Assembly (NCBI GenBank): GCA_028554745.1 | Contig: JAQOTN010000021.1 | Location: 62,001-126,000, forward strand | Direction of reading: 5' to 3' | Origin: Blastocrithidia nonstop | Taxonomy: Eukaryota; Euglenozoa; Kinetoplastea; Trypanosomatida; Trypanosomatidae | DNA length: 64,000 nucleotides | Shown: piece after piece, positions 35,296 through 48,404 of the stretch | How the letters are laid out: every line of letters begins with the position of its first letter | Position numbering within the stretch: the first letter of the stretch is position 1 | Made by a program: the position numbers and the translations under genes | The notes under the pieces: generated by a model | The model's input: only the letters and a program-made list of their open reading frames with translations | Told to the model about the DNA's origin: nothing | The model's database searches: none

Positions 35296-37154
35296 ATGAC
35301 TGCAATTAGCTTCTTTTTACACAAGCCGCTAACAGATATAAGGCTCTCTTTATTGTAACGCATATAATGATCAGTATAGTAAATAAGCACATTTTGTAAC
35401 AATGTGCAACTTGTTTTGCAAAAATGCGTGATGTGTGTAGATTAGAGTTTAGCAGATGCACTTTTCGTGTTGCTGCACTGTTTACTACACTGCGCAAGTT
35501 AAATTCCATAATAGTTCTGTCTTGCACTAAGTAAATCGTCATTGTATAATTATAATCATAATCATCAATAATATCAGCCCAAAATAGATGATATTTGTCA
35601 AAGTTAAAATACATCTGGTCTACAATTATTTGCAAGACTAACATGTTTGCTGTTTTAACGTGAAAATGCACCATTACTATTAGCGTTTGACGTTAATGTA
35701 TTTTTGTAATTGCTACAGATAGTTTGCAGCATGCCAACTGTAAAAGATATTTTGTGTGGTCTTATAGGTCAACGTGTACTTGTTCGGTTTATGTGTGATA
35801 AAGATGCGCACAACATGGATTATCGTTTATCTCGAGGTTGTGCGACATGTGTAATTGCACTATTGCGAGGCTCACGAGCAAATAAGAATCGATTCAGTGC
35901 CAATGTCAATGAGTTTAGTCTCTGCATAGCCAGCTCCACCGATGTGTTTTTCCAGATGCAGTGCGTGTAAATTTTGTTTCGCTTGCACACACATAATCCA
36001 ACACTCTTGTTTACGGCTACCTCCTTGTAGGACGATGTACTTCGACGCAGTATTATGTCTTTACCTAATGATGAAACGCTACTGTAGCGAATTGAGGAGT
36101 GCCTCGATGGCTTCAACAGTGAACACCACAGCAATGACTTGATTTCGTTTACGATGCTACGATTAACCTGCACAACCATCAATAGTGGCAATTAACAATA
36201 TATTAACAGTTAAATTATTGCCACGAATAAAAATGAAATTATGTAGGTATGCAAACACACTACCATGTACTTTTCCTCTTCGTTGTTGGTCATTTTTGTA
36301 CCAGATGGTAGTGGACAGAATATTACCATTCCGTTTGAACACATTCGATCTGTTCGCTTGAGCAGAGAACACCATGTAACACTTCGCCTCAGCATTCTCC
36401 CACCTGTGCTTGTTTCTATCTTGTCCATGTCAGACAGTGATGATACCACTAGAAGTAATAACAGAATATATAGCGCAGACAGTGTTGTGTTACACATTCA
36501 CGTGACCCAATCTACATTGAAGTAGCTACAAAGAAGTCCAATTCGTAATTGAATCGCGCGACGAAAGCAGAACATTCCATTACACCCTAAAATGTATTAT
36601 TTATCATTACTATCATCATAATACCAATAATAATAATCATCATCACATTTACAGTAGCAGTAATATTAGCATGTTGAGGAAAAGTAGTGTAATTTGTAAT
36701 AACAGCAAATGTACAGTTCCCAACAGAAGCAGTTTGACGTAGAATCTGTGAGTCAACAAAGGGCAAACACTGCTTAGTGTTATAGTAGAAAAAATAGTGC
36801 GAGTAGCAAAAGTAAAGAAAACTGTTAGATGCCGCACAAGTACTATAGCATAATAGAGAGTAGTAACCAAAAGATAAACATGCAAAGTAATACTAACGAT
36901 ACTTACAATGATGCAGTATTGCTTGACAAAGTGTAATCTTCATCTACATTACGAGCACAAAGTCATTCAATACTATCTGATCCGCAACATTATCTTTCTT
37001 CATCTTCATTATCATCTTCATCATCGTCAGCACTAACACGATCACAGCCCACACCGTCAGTTAATTTTCACTCTCAAGACAATAAATATGCGGAAAGGTC
37101 AAACCATGGTACCGTTACTACTGTTAGTACTACTACTACTACTACTACTACTAC

Positions 37155-37185
<31 letters not shown>

Positions 37186-37791
37186 GCTGCAAGTGATGAC
37201 GAGAATGATGTTATTGATGCAAGTGATGCACTAAATGAAATTCACAAGGCTGCTGCAGTGCGAGTGGCAAATCGATTGGAACGTTTCAACAAACAACGTC
37301 AAGTCGCATTTACTGAAATAGAGGAACGCATTATGGCAATGTGCCGCGAAAATGCGCGTGAACGAACTGAATATGAGACACACTTCAGAAATAAAATGGC
37401 CTCCTTTCGGCAAGCCTAGGCTGAGATGAAAGAGTTTGCGGCATCATGCGTAAATTCGTTGAATAACGAGTTATAACAGGTGCAATAACTTGGTACAATG
37501 CTGCAGCGTGAGTGTGATGAATTGTTAGCACAAATAGAATAGGCATGTAACAGTGCACGTCACTTAGGTAACACTTCATTTAATGCAATTCGTAAAAAAG
37601 CACACACACACGTTAGCGTGTTGCAAAGTAAGATGTAGCATATGTTACTTAGTGTCAATCCATTGCATGACTTGGTGTAGAAACTGAAAACATGCAACGT
37701 ACTTGACTTGTCTAACGCACACGATGAAGTGAGAGGGATTGAAACACCTGCGCTACAAATGACACGTCAGAAGACGCAACGCATAGAGTAA
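35296..37791 (+). CDS. SYCP2-like kinetochore protein candidate (KKT17/KKT18-like)
   Basis: 831 residues in one frame. Residues 1 to about 260 are an alpha-helical repeat region (VQLVLQKCVMCVDESLADALF, QLFARLTCLLFERENAP, VFFQMQCVEILFRL, LLERIEECLDGFN). It is followed by a beta-rich block (YFSSSLLVIFVPDGSG, IPFEHIRSVRLSREHHVTLRLSI) that resembles the SYCP2 Spt16M-like PH domain. A Ser/Thr/Asn-rich linker with Thr and Asn runs follows, then a coiled coil (VANRLERFNKQRQVAFTEIE to MLQRECDELLAQIEEACNSA) like Cor1/SYCP3. In kinetoplastids KKT17 and KKT18 have this helical-PH-coiled-coil layout derived from synaptonemal proteins. The naming is an inference from architecture. Ends at TAA 37789-37791. 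Confidence 0.55.
37128..37182 (+). repeat. ACT then AAT trinucleotide repeat within the KKT17/18-like gene
   Basis: An ACT run passes directly into an AAT run and encodes poly-Thr followed by poly-Asn in the linker before the coiled coil. Confidence 0.9.
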
Positions 37792-38487
37792 TGTAATGTT
37801 TATTAAGCTATAAAACTTTACACATGCAGCATCATTTCTTTGAAAGAAAAAATATATTTAATAGATGTTAAACTGTTCAATTGTTTCAATAAAGTTTTTG
37901 TTTACCTTCTTTTCCAATATGCAAACAAGTGTAAAATATACAACTTACATATTACATAGAAACACTCAAAAATTTCTACTTTTCCAGCGCATATATACAG
38001 TGCATCTCCACTTTTATTTTATATAATATTGTACACATTATACTTTCTAAATTAATTTATTTTTTTTGTTTGTAGTACCCTCTTCAACTTTATAGACTGA
38101 CGAGTATTGTATACTTTGCATGTGAAACTAAATATTAACTACCTAGTTAAATCTTTTTTTTATAATTAGAAACACATAAATGCTATATTGGGTTTGAAAC
38201 TAAACATGTGAAGGAAACAGTTTACTTCAACTGTAACTTCTTACCTTTTGTTGTATAATAAAACTTGAAGAAATTTTTCAAAAAAGTTTACTGAATTATT
38301 TACTTTCTCTAATTGCTATTTTTTTTTGTGAGCTTTATATTCTTAACAAGTCATGATGTTCAATAAAAAATCATTTGTAGTAGGAAAAGCTTTAACGTCA
38401 AAATGCTATTTGCCTAGATAATATCATTGATAACGATTAGCACCTAGGCACAACTTCACTGTTGCATCTTTTGCAAAGTCATTATAC
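37792..38487. other. Intergenic, AT-rich
   Basis: Several T-rich tracts and AATAAA-like words; no gene seen. Confidence 0.55.
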
Positions 38488-38889
38488 ATGCCTTCTCGAT
38501 CATTTTACGAGTAGATTAAATAATATGAATAACAGTTGTGCATCAATCCAAATACAAAGCGTAAAATGAAAAACTGAATGCTAGACAATGAAGACGTAAA
38601 GAACAATACTAATTCACGTGCTGACATTAACAATAACAATATTCGTAACGCAACAAATGTTGATAACGACACTAACAACGTCAATAACAACAATGATGCA
38701 AATGAGACCACAAAGCCTATTCTTCAAAGACTATTGCATTTAAGTGATCGTGCTACACAAATTTTATTTATTGTTTCCTTTGTGGTGGTGTTAGTGCTGC
38801 AACTTTATACGTTCAACCCACCCCAATACAGCAAAACTGAGGATGCCATAATTGTCAACAAGGATGTCAACACAAATGTGATACATTAA
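38488..38889 (+). CDS. Single-pass (tail-anchored type) membrane protein, unidentified
   Basis: About 133 residues. MPSRSFYEEIKEYEEQLCIN (Glu partly TAG/TAA) is a helical acidic start, then an Asn/Asp-rich stretch, and a membrane helix QILFIVSFVVVLVLQLYTF about 30 residues from the end. This layout resembles tail-anchored proteins but no SNARE or other family pattern was found. The first TAA after the membrane segment is at 38887-38889; a second in-frame TAA lies five codons later, so the C-terminus could be slightly longer. In the standard code only the part from 38578 would be seen. Confidence 0.55.
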
Positions 38890-39285
38890 CAACTACAGCA
38901 GCAGTAAGAACAAACACTTACAAATAAAATATTTCAGAAAGTTGTAAAATAAGGAATAAATATCAAAAAATAAAAAGTGTAACTTTACTGTTTACACTTA
39001 TCCAAACCTTAATGTTTTGCTGTACAATATTTTTATCGTACGTGTTACCGTATTTTATTTGCTTACTTCTTGATCTTTATATGTTTTGTGAATAAATGTC
39101 TAATTATATCAAAATTCTCTGAGCATTCACAAGAGTGTAAGTGATGATAATGCAAAAACAGTTTTACACTAGTTTTCCTGTTATCAAGTTTCTTTATTTT
39201 CTTATTTCAAACATAGAAATAGCAAGTACGATAGTTTATTGTCAATTTATTAAGCTCAAAATATACTAAACAAGCGGTTAGGTGA
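38890..39285. other. Intergenic, AT-rich
   Basis: No gene seen. A GGTTAG lies four bases before the TMEM208 ATG and may be its acceptor. Confidence 0.55.
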
Positions 39286-39915
39286 ATGGCTAAATAAACG
39301 GCAAAGAAAAACTGACGTCGCAATGCGGCACGAATGTACGTCTTCACCATCATCACTGTCGTGATTAATGTATTGTATGTACTTCGCATCATGTATCAAA
39401 ATGGTGGGTTACCTGGGTTTCGTGATTTGTTGGCGATTGCCTTCTGAGCAGGTCAAGAATATGTTGCACTGCGGTGATTGAAGCAAGTGGCACTACCGAC
39501 GCTTAATGCTCAAGGTGAACTGCTCGATTGCATTGATGCCTCCAACCCGTAAGAATTAGGGTATTACAGTTTTGTGCAAGATGTACTATGGGTGTGTTGG
39601 GTGGTACAGGTACTGTGTATGTTGCATGGTGCCTTTGTTGTATTTTACTTACCTGTTCCAGCAACTATTATTTATAAAGCATGACATACATTTGTTCGTC
39701 CTCTACTGGCACTTCGATTCGGCATTGGTGCATCGCCAGTCAATGGCAGTAATAATAACAATAATAATGAAGGAGGTACATCATTAGGTAATGCACCACG
39801 AAACCGTCAAGAACGCAGGAAAGAGGAGTTACGTCAGCGTAAGGCGCAGCGTAAGAATGCTGCCGCCTCTGCCAATAACAAAAACGATGATGATGATGGT
39901 AATCCCTTCAAGTAA
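39286..39915 (+). CDS. TMEM208: TMEM208/SND2 ER targeting protein
   Basis: 209 residues. MAKETAKKNWRRNAARMYVF then a hydrophobic pair (TIITVVINVLYVLRIMY), a loop with ELGYYSFVQDVLWVCWVVQ, a further membrane segment ending VFYLPVPATIIYK, and a basic tail RNRQERRKEELRQRKAQRK. The order, the P-ATIIYK motif and the QERR-basic end match TMEM208/SND2, which acts in SRP-independent ER targeting. The tail is extended by an Asn run and ends DDDDGNPFK. The Trp in FWAGQE, LRWL, KNWRR and KAWHTF are TGA; those in VLWVCWVV are TGG. Ends at TAA 39913-39915. An ATG at 39391 would lose the first membrane segment and is not preferred. Confidence 0.82.
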
Positions 39916-40274
39916 AGCAAAGTGTAAACTTGTTGATGAATATTTTTTTAATAATTTACATTATATGCTATATAACACTTATTATTCGCAAAACATATAA
40001 ATTTAAATAATTACCTTTAACTAACACAATACTTAAGAACATCGTGTTAAATGATGAGAAAATAAAATTTATATATTTTATTAAAAAAAAATGTTTTCAG
40101 TTTTCAGCTGATATTGAAATTTTTTAAAACAAAGATAGCATATAATAGAATTTTTTTATAGAGTATATTGAGTTAGGGATTATACCTAACTTTTCATTTT
40201 TTATAATTGAACATTTCATCAAAGATAAACTTTTCAAAGATATACATTTATTTATTATTTACTTACATAGAAAT
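39916..40274. other. Intergenic, AT-rich
   Basis: ACTTACATAG lies just before the dymeclin ATG (40275) and is a plausible acceptor. No other gene. Confidence 0.55.
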
Positions 40275-43200
40275 ATGGGTGCAAATCAAGTCAAATAAGC
40301 CACGGCATACTTTACTTAGTTTGCCAAACATCATTCTGCTGACGATAAACAAAAAAATGCATTTATGTCTAGCTCAGCTTTAGATAATAACAACAATAGC
40401 AACAAAGGCAAGAAAAATACAGAAGGCAGTAGTGTAATTGCAGATGTCAATGTATGCATTACAAATTAGCAAAATAACGAGGTTGATCTTATTCATCAAG
40501 ACAACTTTCACAAAAACAATGTCAATGATGAGGTGGAGAATGAGATCAACGGAATGTACTCACGTGAGTTTTTTCTTGACGAAATTGCCTTGTACAGTGA
40601 AGCATTAAATGGTGGGATGGAGCTATACAGTATTGTTGAACCGATTGCACAAGCCATCATTCAATTCAATCCACAGACCAATCGACTACGATGGCTTTGT
40701 ACACTTGTGTCGGATGTGTTGCAGTAGGTTCGCTTTACTTTTAGTAATGATGCATTTCTTGCCGAAAGCCGAACATAGCATGTGAGTGAAAGCACTGACA
40801 GAGGTGATGACAATAGTGGTAGCAATAAAGATGAAATTAAGTCATTACCTGATCTGAGCCACAAATAAAAACTAAATGATACAGTCAATTCAGACACCAA
40901 CTTCCCTACAAACATTGCAGAACATCGAACACAAAGTGTGAGTAATACACGAATGCACTCATTGAGTATAAACACATTCATGTAGGACAGTGACTTATCT
41001 ACCATTACTGCGTGTGTGAATGCGCTGGAGCTTGTGTTTCGACGCTTGCTACAAGTTGTGCGTGGCGATTAGCAACTGCTGCTACGGCTGATATAAGGAA
41101 ATTTACTTCTTCACACTCAGCACTCATACACTATGAAAGATAACAGTACAAAAAATGATAGTAAGTATGTAATTAATAGTAACAACAAAAAAGAACAAAA
41201 ACGATAGTAATGATAGTGTTGCAAAGTAGCGTACAGATTATGTAAGGAAATGATTAGTTTCACTATTTATGTGTAGTGTGTTTCACACACTCTACCATTA
41301 CACGCTGCGGTCATGCGATTTCTGTGCACGTTGACCTCCACCGCAATTCATCATAAAATCAATGATGCAGTAATACCATAACCGGCAGTGACAGCTCTTT
41401 CTCCTCCTCTTTCTTCTTCTTCTTCTATTCAGAATACAAAATCAAGTAGTCCAACAGCGTCAATGTTATCGCAATCTCAGTGCGAAATAGATGTATTTAC
41501 ACAAATAATGCTGTCTGTTTCTTCCTCTTTGTGTACATCACAAAAATCATCATCGACGTAAAAAAAATTTGGTTAATTGCACCAACTTATAGATGTGTTA
41601 CTGTAGCGCACCAAGTGATGGGGCACACTAGCCTCTTTTTCGGCTTTTCCGCTAACATCATCATCGACATCGACATCAACAAAGCATTTACAAACCTCAT
41701 CAGTTAAAACAATAAAATAAACTGGTAGTAACGATAACAGCAGCAACAAATTATTTATTGTATCTGCATCGTAACGTAAGATGCTCCAATCACTCGAGTC
41801 CTTTCATGTCATGTACGCTGCGGGTTACTCGCCTTCGTTACGAAATATGTTTTACTGGTTTGGTAATAACATACAGGCGGTAATAAAGCCTTCAGTTCAA
41901 TCAACACAAAAGACCAACTCGCTATAACCTACTTGACGGGCAAAAGTAGCACTACAATCTACAAAGGCAATGACGTAAAACCAAAGTCGTGTCTACAGAA
42001 ATAGAACAAATAATAAAGATGTGTAGAAAAAAAAATACAATACGTCTGGGTCTAGTGCTTTACAATTAGACAACACAAGTATTAATTAAGCGGTAAATAA
42101 CACACTCATGCTTGTCAACGCACAACACAAGTAACTCTCTAAAACATTAACAGGTAGTTCAAAGTTACCAACTATGATGGCTCATGCCTCTTTGTCATAA
42201 ATGTCAAATTCCTCTGTCATTTCGTAGCTCTCATCTACGTTAACTCCTTTGCAATCGTCTATGCAGCAAACGCAGGGCATGGACACTTCTGCGTTGTCAT
42301 AGCGTGCATCGAACCATGAACCTACATGTTAGTCACCGTTGCCCATGAGTAGTGAAGGTAAAACATTTGTACTGCCTCCATTACGTGTAATGAGTAGTAT
42401 GAAATTTACAGATAAAGATGAATGAAATGGTGCACTTCACACCTCATGTAGTACACTCAACAACTGATTACGTCATTCAACCATGCTGCTGTGTGTTTTG
42501 CTTTCGTACCGAAAAGCACAAATAGCCAATCCAGCATTGCGGTATTTTGTGCAACTAAATAAGATGAACACCAAGTTGTTTGTTGAGTTGCTACACACCA
42601 TCAACATGCATTTACACACCATGCCCTTTATGATGATGTTGCTGTACCTTTGTATTCATGATCACCCTTTGTTTCTTCGTTCCATCTTGAGTGTTGCACC
42701 ACCACAGTTACTAATTACAGTACGATAGCTTTTGTACTGAATTCGAGTGGCGAGTTGATCGAGTAATACCTAGTATTACGATGAAAATGACTATAATACA
42801 ATCAACAAATACGATAATATAGATAATAGTAGAAGTACTAATATAAATGAGAAGACAATACGTAAAGGCAGTACTCTATAAACAGATATAGAAATAGAAA
42901 ATGAAAACGAAAATAATGAGACCAGGCGTAACGTGTCTATGTGATCAAGTTTTAACTCACAAATTACATCGTATAATCCATTTGGCAAAAAATTAGCTAG
43001 TCAATAATCTTTTTTAACACAAAAAGCCACAAAACAGAACAACACCAACACAAACAAATAGGTCAAGAACAAGTATGAGGGCAAATAAGATTTAGGCAAA
43101 GTTTAAGTTTTAGTGTCTATTATGCATGAAAATGCCACATATGCGTTACCGTTTGTTAACTTTATGGCAGCTACTACACTGTTTTTATTACTACAACATC

Positions 43201-44621
43201 ATGAGGTGGTTAGTTTAGTTTGTGCGCAGACGGTGCACAAGATGAATAGTAGTAGTAACAATAGTAATAGTGATGAGAAGTAAGATGTAAATAGACGAAA
43301 CAGTAAAGACAATGTAAATGATAACACCAATCAAGCCGTTCAAGCCTCGCTTTCGAGTTTGTAGCCATCACTGCTTTCGTTGGGCATGTGAAGCAGCAAT
43401 AAATATGCTTTACATGGCGATCATGATGATGCTGATCAACATACACTATCACACAAGCCGTCTAATTTAAGCTGTTTAACACTGTTGAGTGTGTGAATCG
43501 GAGTAGAACGGGCAATTAGTGACTGTAATGAGACACTAGTGCAGTTACTTCTGCCGTGTATAACGAACATTGCCCGCGGTGTACATGATCTTGACACCAT
43601 GACCGCACAGCGAATCACTTCACTATTTGTTAGACTCATTCGTAAGGTGAAATATTATGATGCTCTTTGTCATTCTACCCATGTAGGTGAAAAAAAAAGT
43701 AATATTGCTGATAACAATAACAAGCAAGCCATTAATAAATATAAGAATTAGTCTGACGGGAATAAAAGTCAAGTCGTTAGTGCATAAAAGTGATAATTAT
43801 GAAACGAATTGACTAGTGTGTACTTACAACATTTGTAAAGTGTAGCGTAAATTATTGAACTCTTGTTATGTGGCCCACGTCGACACAATGAGACACTCAT
43901 TTACGACTTATTGTATGCAAAGGACAAGATATTAGTTTTTGACAATACAAGCGAAGTAAATATTAGTGGTACTGCCAATAACTTGTACAAAAGTGAAAGT
44001 CAAAACATAGAGCATGCTGCACATGTTATTATTAATATAGCATAGCTTATTCGCAATTATAGCAAGCTGATTGAAAAGACATTTGTGCATCATAGACCTA
44101 ACATCAATGAAATTATGACGCTGATAAAGCATAAGAATAGATGTAAATGAATGTCCCATCATCATCATCTTCGACAACAACAATATATACCCTTATCGTG
44201 TGTAGATAAACAAACAGACATCGCACAATTGACAGAAAAAAATTATATTAAAACAGACAATAATGCGGTCAAAACCGATAATAAACTACATGTACACGTT
44301 GCGAGTAGAGACGAAAGCAGTGATGATGATGATAACAACGATAGCGATAGCAAATGTTACTATTGTCTCAGTGGAAGTGACAATGATAGTGAAGCAGAGG
44401 TGTGTCTGTGCAAAGAGAGTGATATTGTTTACTATTATGAGGAGTCGCCTTGTTGTTATAACTTTTTTGCACCTTTTATTTGATCTACACTATTGTGCGA
44501 CGGACGCTTTCCTGGTGGAATTACATTTACACGTCATGTGCGATCGTTACGACTCTTCCAGCCTATTCCTGCAAGCCATGCACCAGTAACGACATCTAAC
44601 TCTATGCATTCATAGGTATAA
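40275..44621 (+). CDS. DYM: Dymeclin (Golgi/trafficking protein), enlarged by low-complexity insertions
   Basis: 1448 residues in one frame, about twice the size of animal dymeclin (669). The start MGAN matches the N-myristoylation-type start of the family. Helical repeat blocks are recognisable: ELYSIVEPIAQAIIQFNPQTNRLRWL, LFLRSILSVAPPQLLITVRELLYW, LLPCITNIARGVHDLDTMTAQRITSLFVRLIRKV (family AAQRIISLF), an ETLIYDLLYAKD block (family NLVYALLYKRD), and the C-terminal NFFAPFIWS (family FFIPYVW) with Trp as TGA at 44481-44483. Ser/Asn/Thr/Asp-rich insertions separate the blocks. Dymeclin is a peripheral Golgi protein. More than 30 Glu are TAA/TAG, so the standard code shows only fragments. The end at TAA 44619-44621 is provisional. 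Confidence 0.75.
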
Positions 44622-45196
44622 ACTCGAATAAAAATATAATAAGATAATGTTTTGTATTGATTTCTTGCTTATACGCACATCGACACATAAACAACCTTGC
44701 ATCAAAAAGGTCTTTGTATATAATTTATAAACAATATTTATTGTTTGTCTAATTTGACGGTAAATAACACAATATCGTTTAGCATAAGTAAAAAAATTAT
44801 TTTCTTTGCGTAGTATTTTACACATACACAACTTTATTTTTTTTTTGATAACTGTCTTCAAAATAATTTATATTATCTGGTATGATATTGCATGTATATA
44901 TATAAATGTTGTTATGAACAATTTCATGGCTTTTTCTTTTTTTGTAGGATAGAGTTATGCTTTAATGTTGTAGTATTCTCAAAAAAAAGAGAATTAATGT
45001 ATCTTCATGTAGGATGTTATGTAGTAAGAAAAAAAAACTTTTTGTAATTATTATAATTCTGAACTGTTATCTTATCACCATCAATTGTCTAAAATAAATT
45101 ATTTAATTATAAATCTTTTTTGAAGTTGCTGTCCAATAGTAAGTCTTTTTGAAGAAAATTAACTCATTATAATTACCATCAATAGCCAAAAAGTTA
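44622..45196. other. Intergenic, AT-rich
   Basis: No gene seen; T-rich stretches near 44,930 and 45,040 may serve as pyrimidine tract for the next gene. Confidence 0.55.
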
Positions 45197-48034
45197 ATGA
45201 TGAAAGCAAAAAGTGTTTGTCCTGCACCGGTAGTTGTTTCAGACTACTTTTTCAAACAATTAATAGATACTTCACTTATGTAAATTAATGCTCCAATATG
45301 CAATGACTAAGCGCAACATGACAATAACGAAAAGCCAAACTAATAATAGTGGCAGTGCAACTGAAAATGTGCATCAGTTACAAATAACAGGGATGTAAAT
45401 CACGTATTAGCTAATCAATATACACCACTTTTTTACAAGAAGCACATGAATGTTGTGCTGTCACGAGAGAACAAGAAGATTAGCGAGTTATAAAAGTAAG
45501 TAAATGAAATGTGAGAACGTGTCAAGTAGGTGCAACGGTGCAACGCATAACGTCGTGCATTCTTTTCTCGCTTCACAAATAGCAGCAGCAGCAACAACAA
45601 GAACATCACCACTAAAGATCAAAGATAGACTGATGATAAAGAAAATATTGTGTAGTAATTACGAGAACAAATACAAAAGCATTACACTATGTGAACTTCA
45701 CACGTGATTGCGTAACGATTTAACTTACAGCTATCGTGTAACACCTCAGAACAATTACACTAGGCTCTGAAATAGGTAAAGCAACATGAGCATAACAAAC
45801 AAGAGCAATAACACTAGAGTGAATAATGCAGTAATGCTAACAGTAAAATGAACAATAGCGGTGATTTGCACATTGCTATACATTTTAGAGCAATCGACAA
45901 GAATTATAATAAAAATAGTAGTAGTAGTAAATACAATTGTACGAAATAGTAACAAGAATAATATCAAGAAGACACATAAAAAAACAAAGCTGTTACACAG
46001 CCACTGCGGTTACGTAGATTGTTTACACCTTTACTGCAACGATCACGAGATGAGTTTGCGACAAACCTTTCTCTCTTGTTTGGTCAACTACAAACTTTTC
46101 AACGAAATAGTTTATCTTAACTTCAATCAAAGCTGTCACAGTGCACGATGTTTGACATTCCTTTGCATGTTGTGTTTGATCATATTGCCTCGTATATTCA
46201 GCGTACTTTATGCCCGCTGTCACAAAACGATTATGATTATACTTTAAAATAACAGACACGTTTATTGCAAGCCATTACACAAATGCAAAACAAACGATAG
46301 TGCTTTCTGTTAAACTCTGCACACGAAAGTGCAGCACATTGCAATAACAATTATGACACGCTACACAAATGGTCAACTGTGTTAGATCAGTACAACACTA
46401 CACATGTAAATAAAAATAGCTGTAACAAAGGTAATGACAACACAAATGTTGTTAATGCTAACACGTTTAACAATACTGCAAATAAAACGTAGAATGATGA
46501 TAATAATCATAATAACAACACTAATAATGTAGAAAGTGATGAATAGTGCAAAACAGTCTTTAGTTAAATGCCACTAAGTGAACGATATACCTTAGCAGAG
46601 TAGATGTGGCAACAATTATTTAGCTAGCTTGATGCGCGTAAAGTGTTTCACGCATAAGGTGTTAACACATTTCATGAAATGTACAATAGTGGGAAAATAA
46701 AACACAACACTATGCTTTAGTAACTGCATACATGTGATAAAGTAACACAAGCTCAACTGCAACAATTACGAAAAGAAGCCAATGAATGTGGACGAGTGAT
46801 TATGCGTATAGGAAATGAGTTAACCCCGGTCATTGATGAAGCCAACACCACCTATACAGCATAATTTGCACGTTTGCAAAATGCACTAGAAACAAGGAGC
46901 AACATGTTAGTGAAGAGTGAAAAAGAGCAGGAGCGACTCGCTCGACGCGTTCGTGAAGCGGTAAAAGACTTGTACAAGGAATAGATTAAATATGCATCAC
47001 TCAGTCAGTAAATGTTGCAGGACCAACTCACACAGGTGCAGCTGACGTAGAGTTATCATTCACTTTTGTTCGCACTGACGACGTGTAAAGACGATGCATA
47101 GCAAAGCCATAAACTCGTGACGGAGGTGCATCATCTTTTATCAGAAGCCTAAACACGCAGGCAAGAGCTGATTGAGATGTGTTAGAATCACATTGCCCGT
47201 CTTACACATGATCATTACTACACCTGTGGGCAGTTAGCGTCGTTAGCGTAGCGTAACTGTACACAGTGGGAGAAGTGTGTGCAAAGTGTTTTGCAGTTGT
47301 ACCAGCGACGATTTGAGAAACTTTCACGTTCAGGCACACAGTCATGGCAGATGTAATACCTGGTGTCTAATGAACGATAATTTGCGGTGTAAAACTTGTT
47401 AGATGTGCGAGATGAGTATGCAAAGTACACTCGTGCATGAAGGCATGACATGACTGCTATTTTTGACATGCTAAACAATCAGGAAAGCAATAATTCAGTT
47501 CATATTAGAACACATAAAAAGTGTAATGATGATGATAATGTGAATAAAGTAAATGACAATGTAGTGAATTATAAACAAATAATTACACAAGATGTGCAAC
47601 GTAGTCTAGCACAAACACATCTCGTTGCCAAACATAATGCATTGCAAACAGTAAATGATGCATAAAATAATTTACAAACTAATCAGAATAAAATGAACAA
47701 AGGTCTGTAGTAGAATGCGAACTACAATAAATTGCAACGTATAATGGAATAGATTGACGGACATTGACGTGTGCAACGAGCAAACACGACATTGCGTAAG
47801 CGCAATAAATTACACTAAAAGCAAAAGCACGATAAATAGAATTTTATCACTAATACGTAATAAAGCAGTAAAGTGATAAGTAAGATATAGAATACAGCAT
47901 TGAATGACAAATAACTTAAACTTAACAAAGATTGTAATGCTAACAAATCAGTACTATCAGCAGCAGCAGCAGCAGGTAGTGGTGCAACTGCGGCAGTGAA
48001 TTTGAGCAAATCAGGTGGTGATGTAAAAAAATAA
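45197..48034 (+). CDS. Long coiled-coil protein, unidentified
   Basis: 945 residues. Most of the second half is heptad-rich: ELTPVIDEANTTYTAEFARL, SEKEQERLARRVREAVKDLY, LSEAETRRQELIEMCENHIA, then CTQWEKCVQSVLQLYQRRFE and VENLLDVRDEYAKYTRAWRH. The first half has a helical core near LRRLFTPLLQRSRDEFATNL, broken by Asn/Ser runs. An Ala/Ser-rich end (SAAAAAGSGATAAV) closes the protein before TAA 48032-48034. The pattern suggests a cytoskeletal or flagellar structural protein, as is common in trypanosomatids, but no family could be named. Glu are very often TAA/TAG, especially in the coiled coil. Confidence 0.6.
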
Positions 48035-48404
48035 TCACACAATGTAAATTATTTTAATGAATGTACACTATGAAATGCAAATCAACAAATATAAGAATAA
48101 ATTAATATATTTTACTTTTATGTAGTTTATTATTTTACATTTAAATTTACTAGCTCATGAAAATGTGATCAATATTGCGCTAAGATAAATTTTGATACAA
48201 ATTGTTGAGTGTACATGTTCTAATAAAAGTATAAGAATTATGTACTTGTCTTTTTTGCTAATCAATACTTTCACAAATGTTTTTATTTATTCTAAAATTT
48301 TATACACTTTACGAAAAAATAACAATTGAAATAGAATCTACTTTAACTTTAACTTTCTTTACTATTAATTAGTTTTAGTAGGATAGCTCAAACTCCACAC
48401 TTTA
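48035..48404. other. Intergenic, AT-rich
   Basis: No gene seen; AG dinucleotides after T-rich DNA at about 48,370-48,385 precede the next ATG. Confidence 0.55.

Noticed and set aside
35190-35674. Minus-strand ORFs of 70 and 122 codons.
   Set aside because: They oppose the direction of the cluster and lie over the helical N-terminus of the SYCP2-like gene, whose plus frame is continuous with downstream domains.
35731-35731. ATG at 35731 as the start of the SYCP2-like gene.
   Set aside because: The frame continues upstream with good helical sequence to the ATG at 35296; a start at 35731 would cut the helical domain.
39391-39391. ATG at 39391 as the start of TMEM208.
   Set aside because: It would remove the conserved N-terminal basic segment and first membrane helix; 39286 fits the family.
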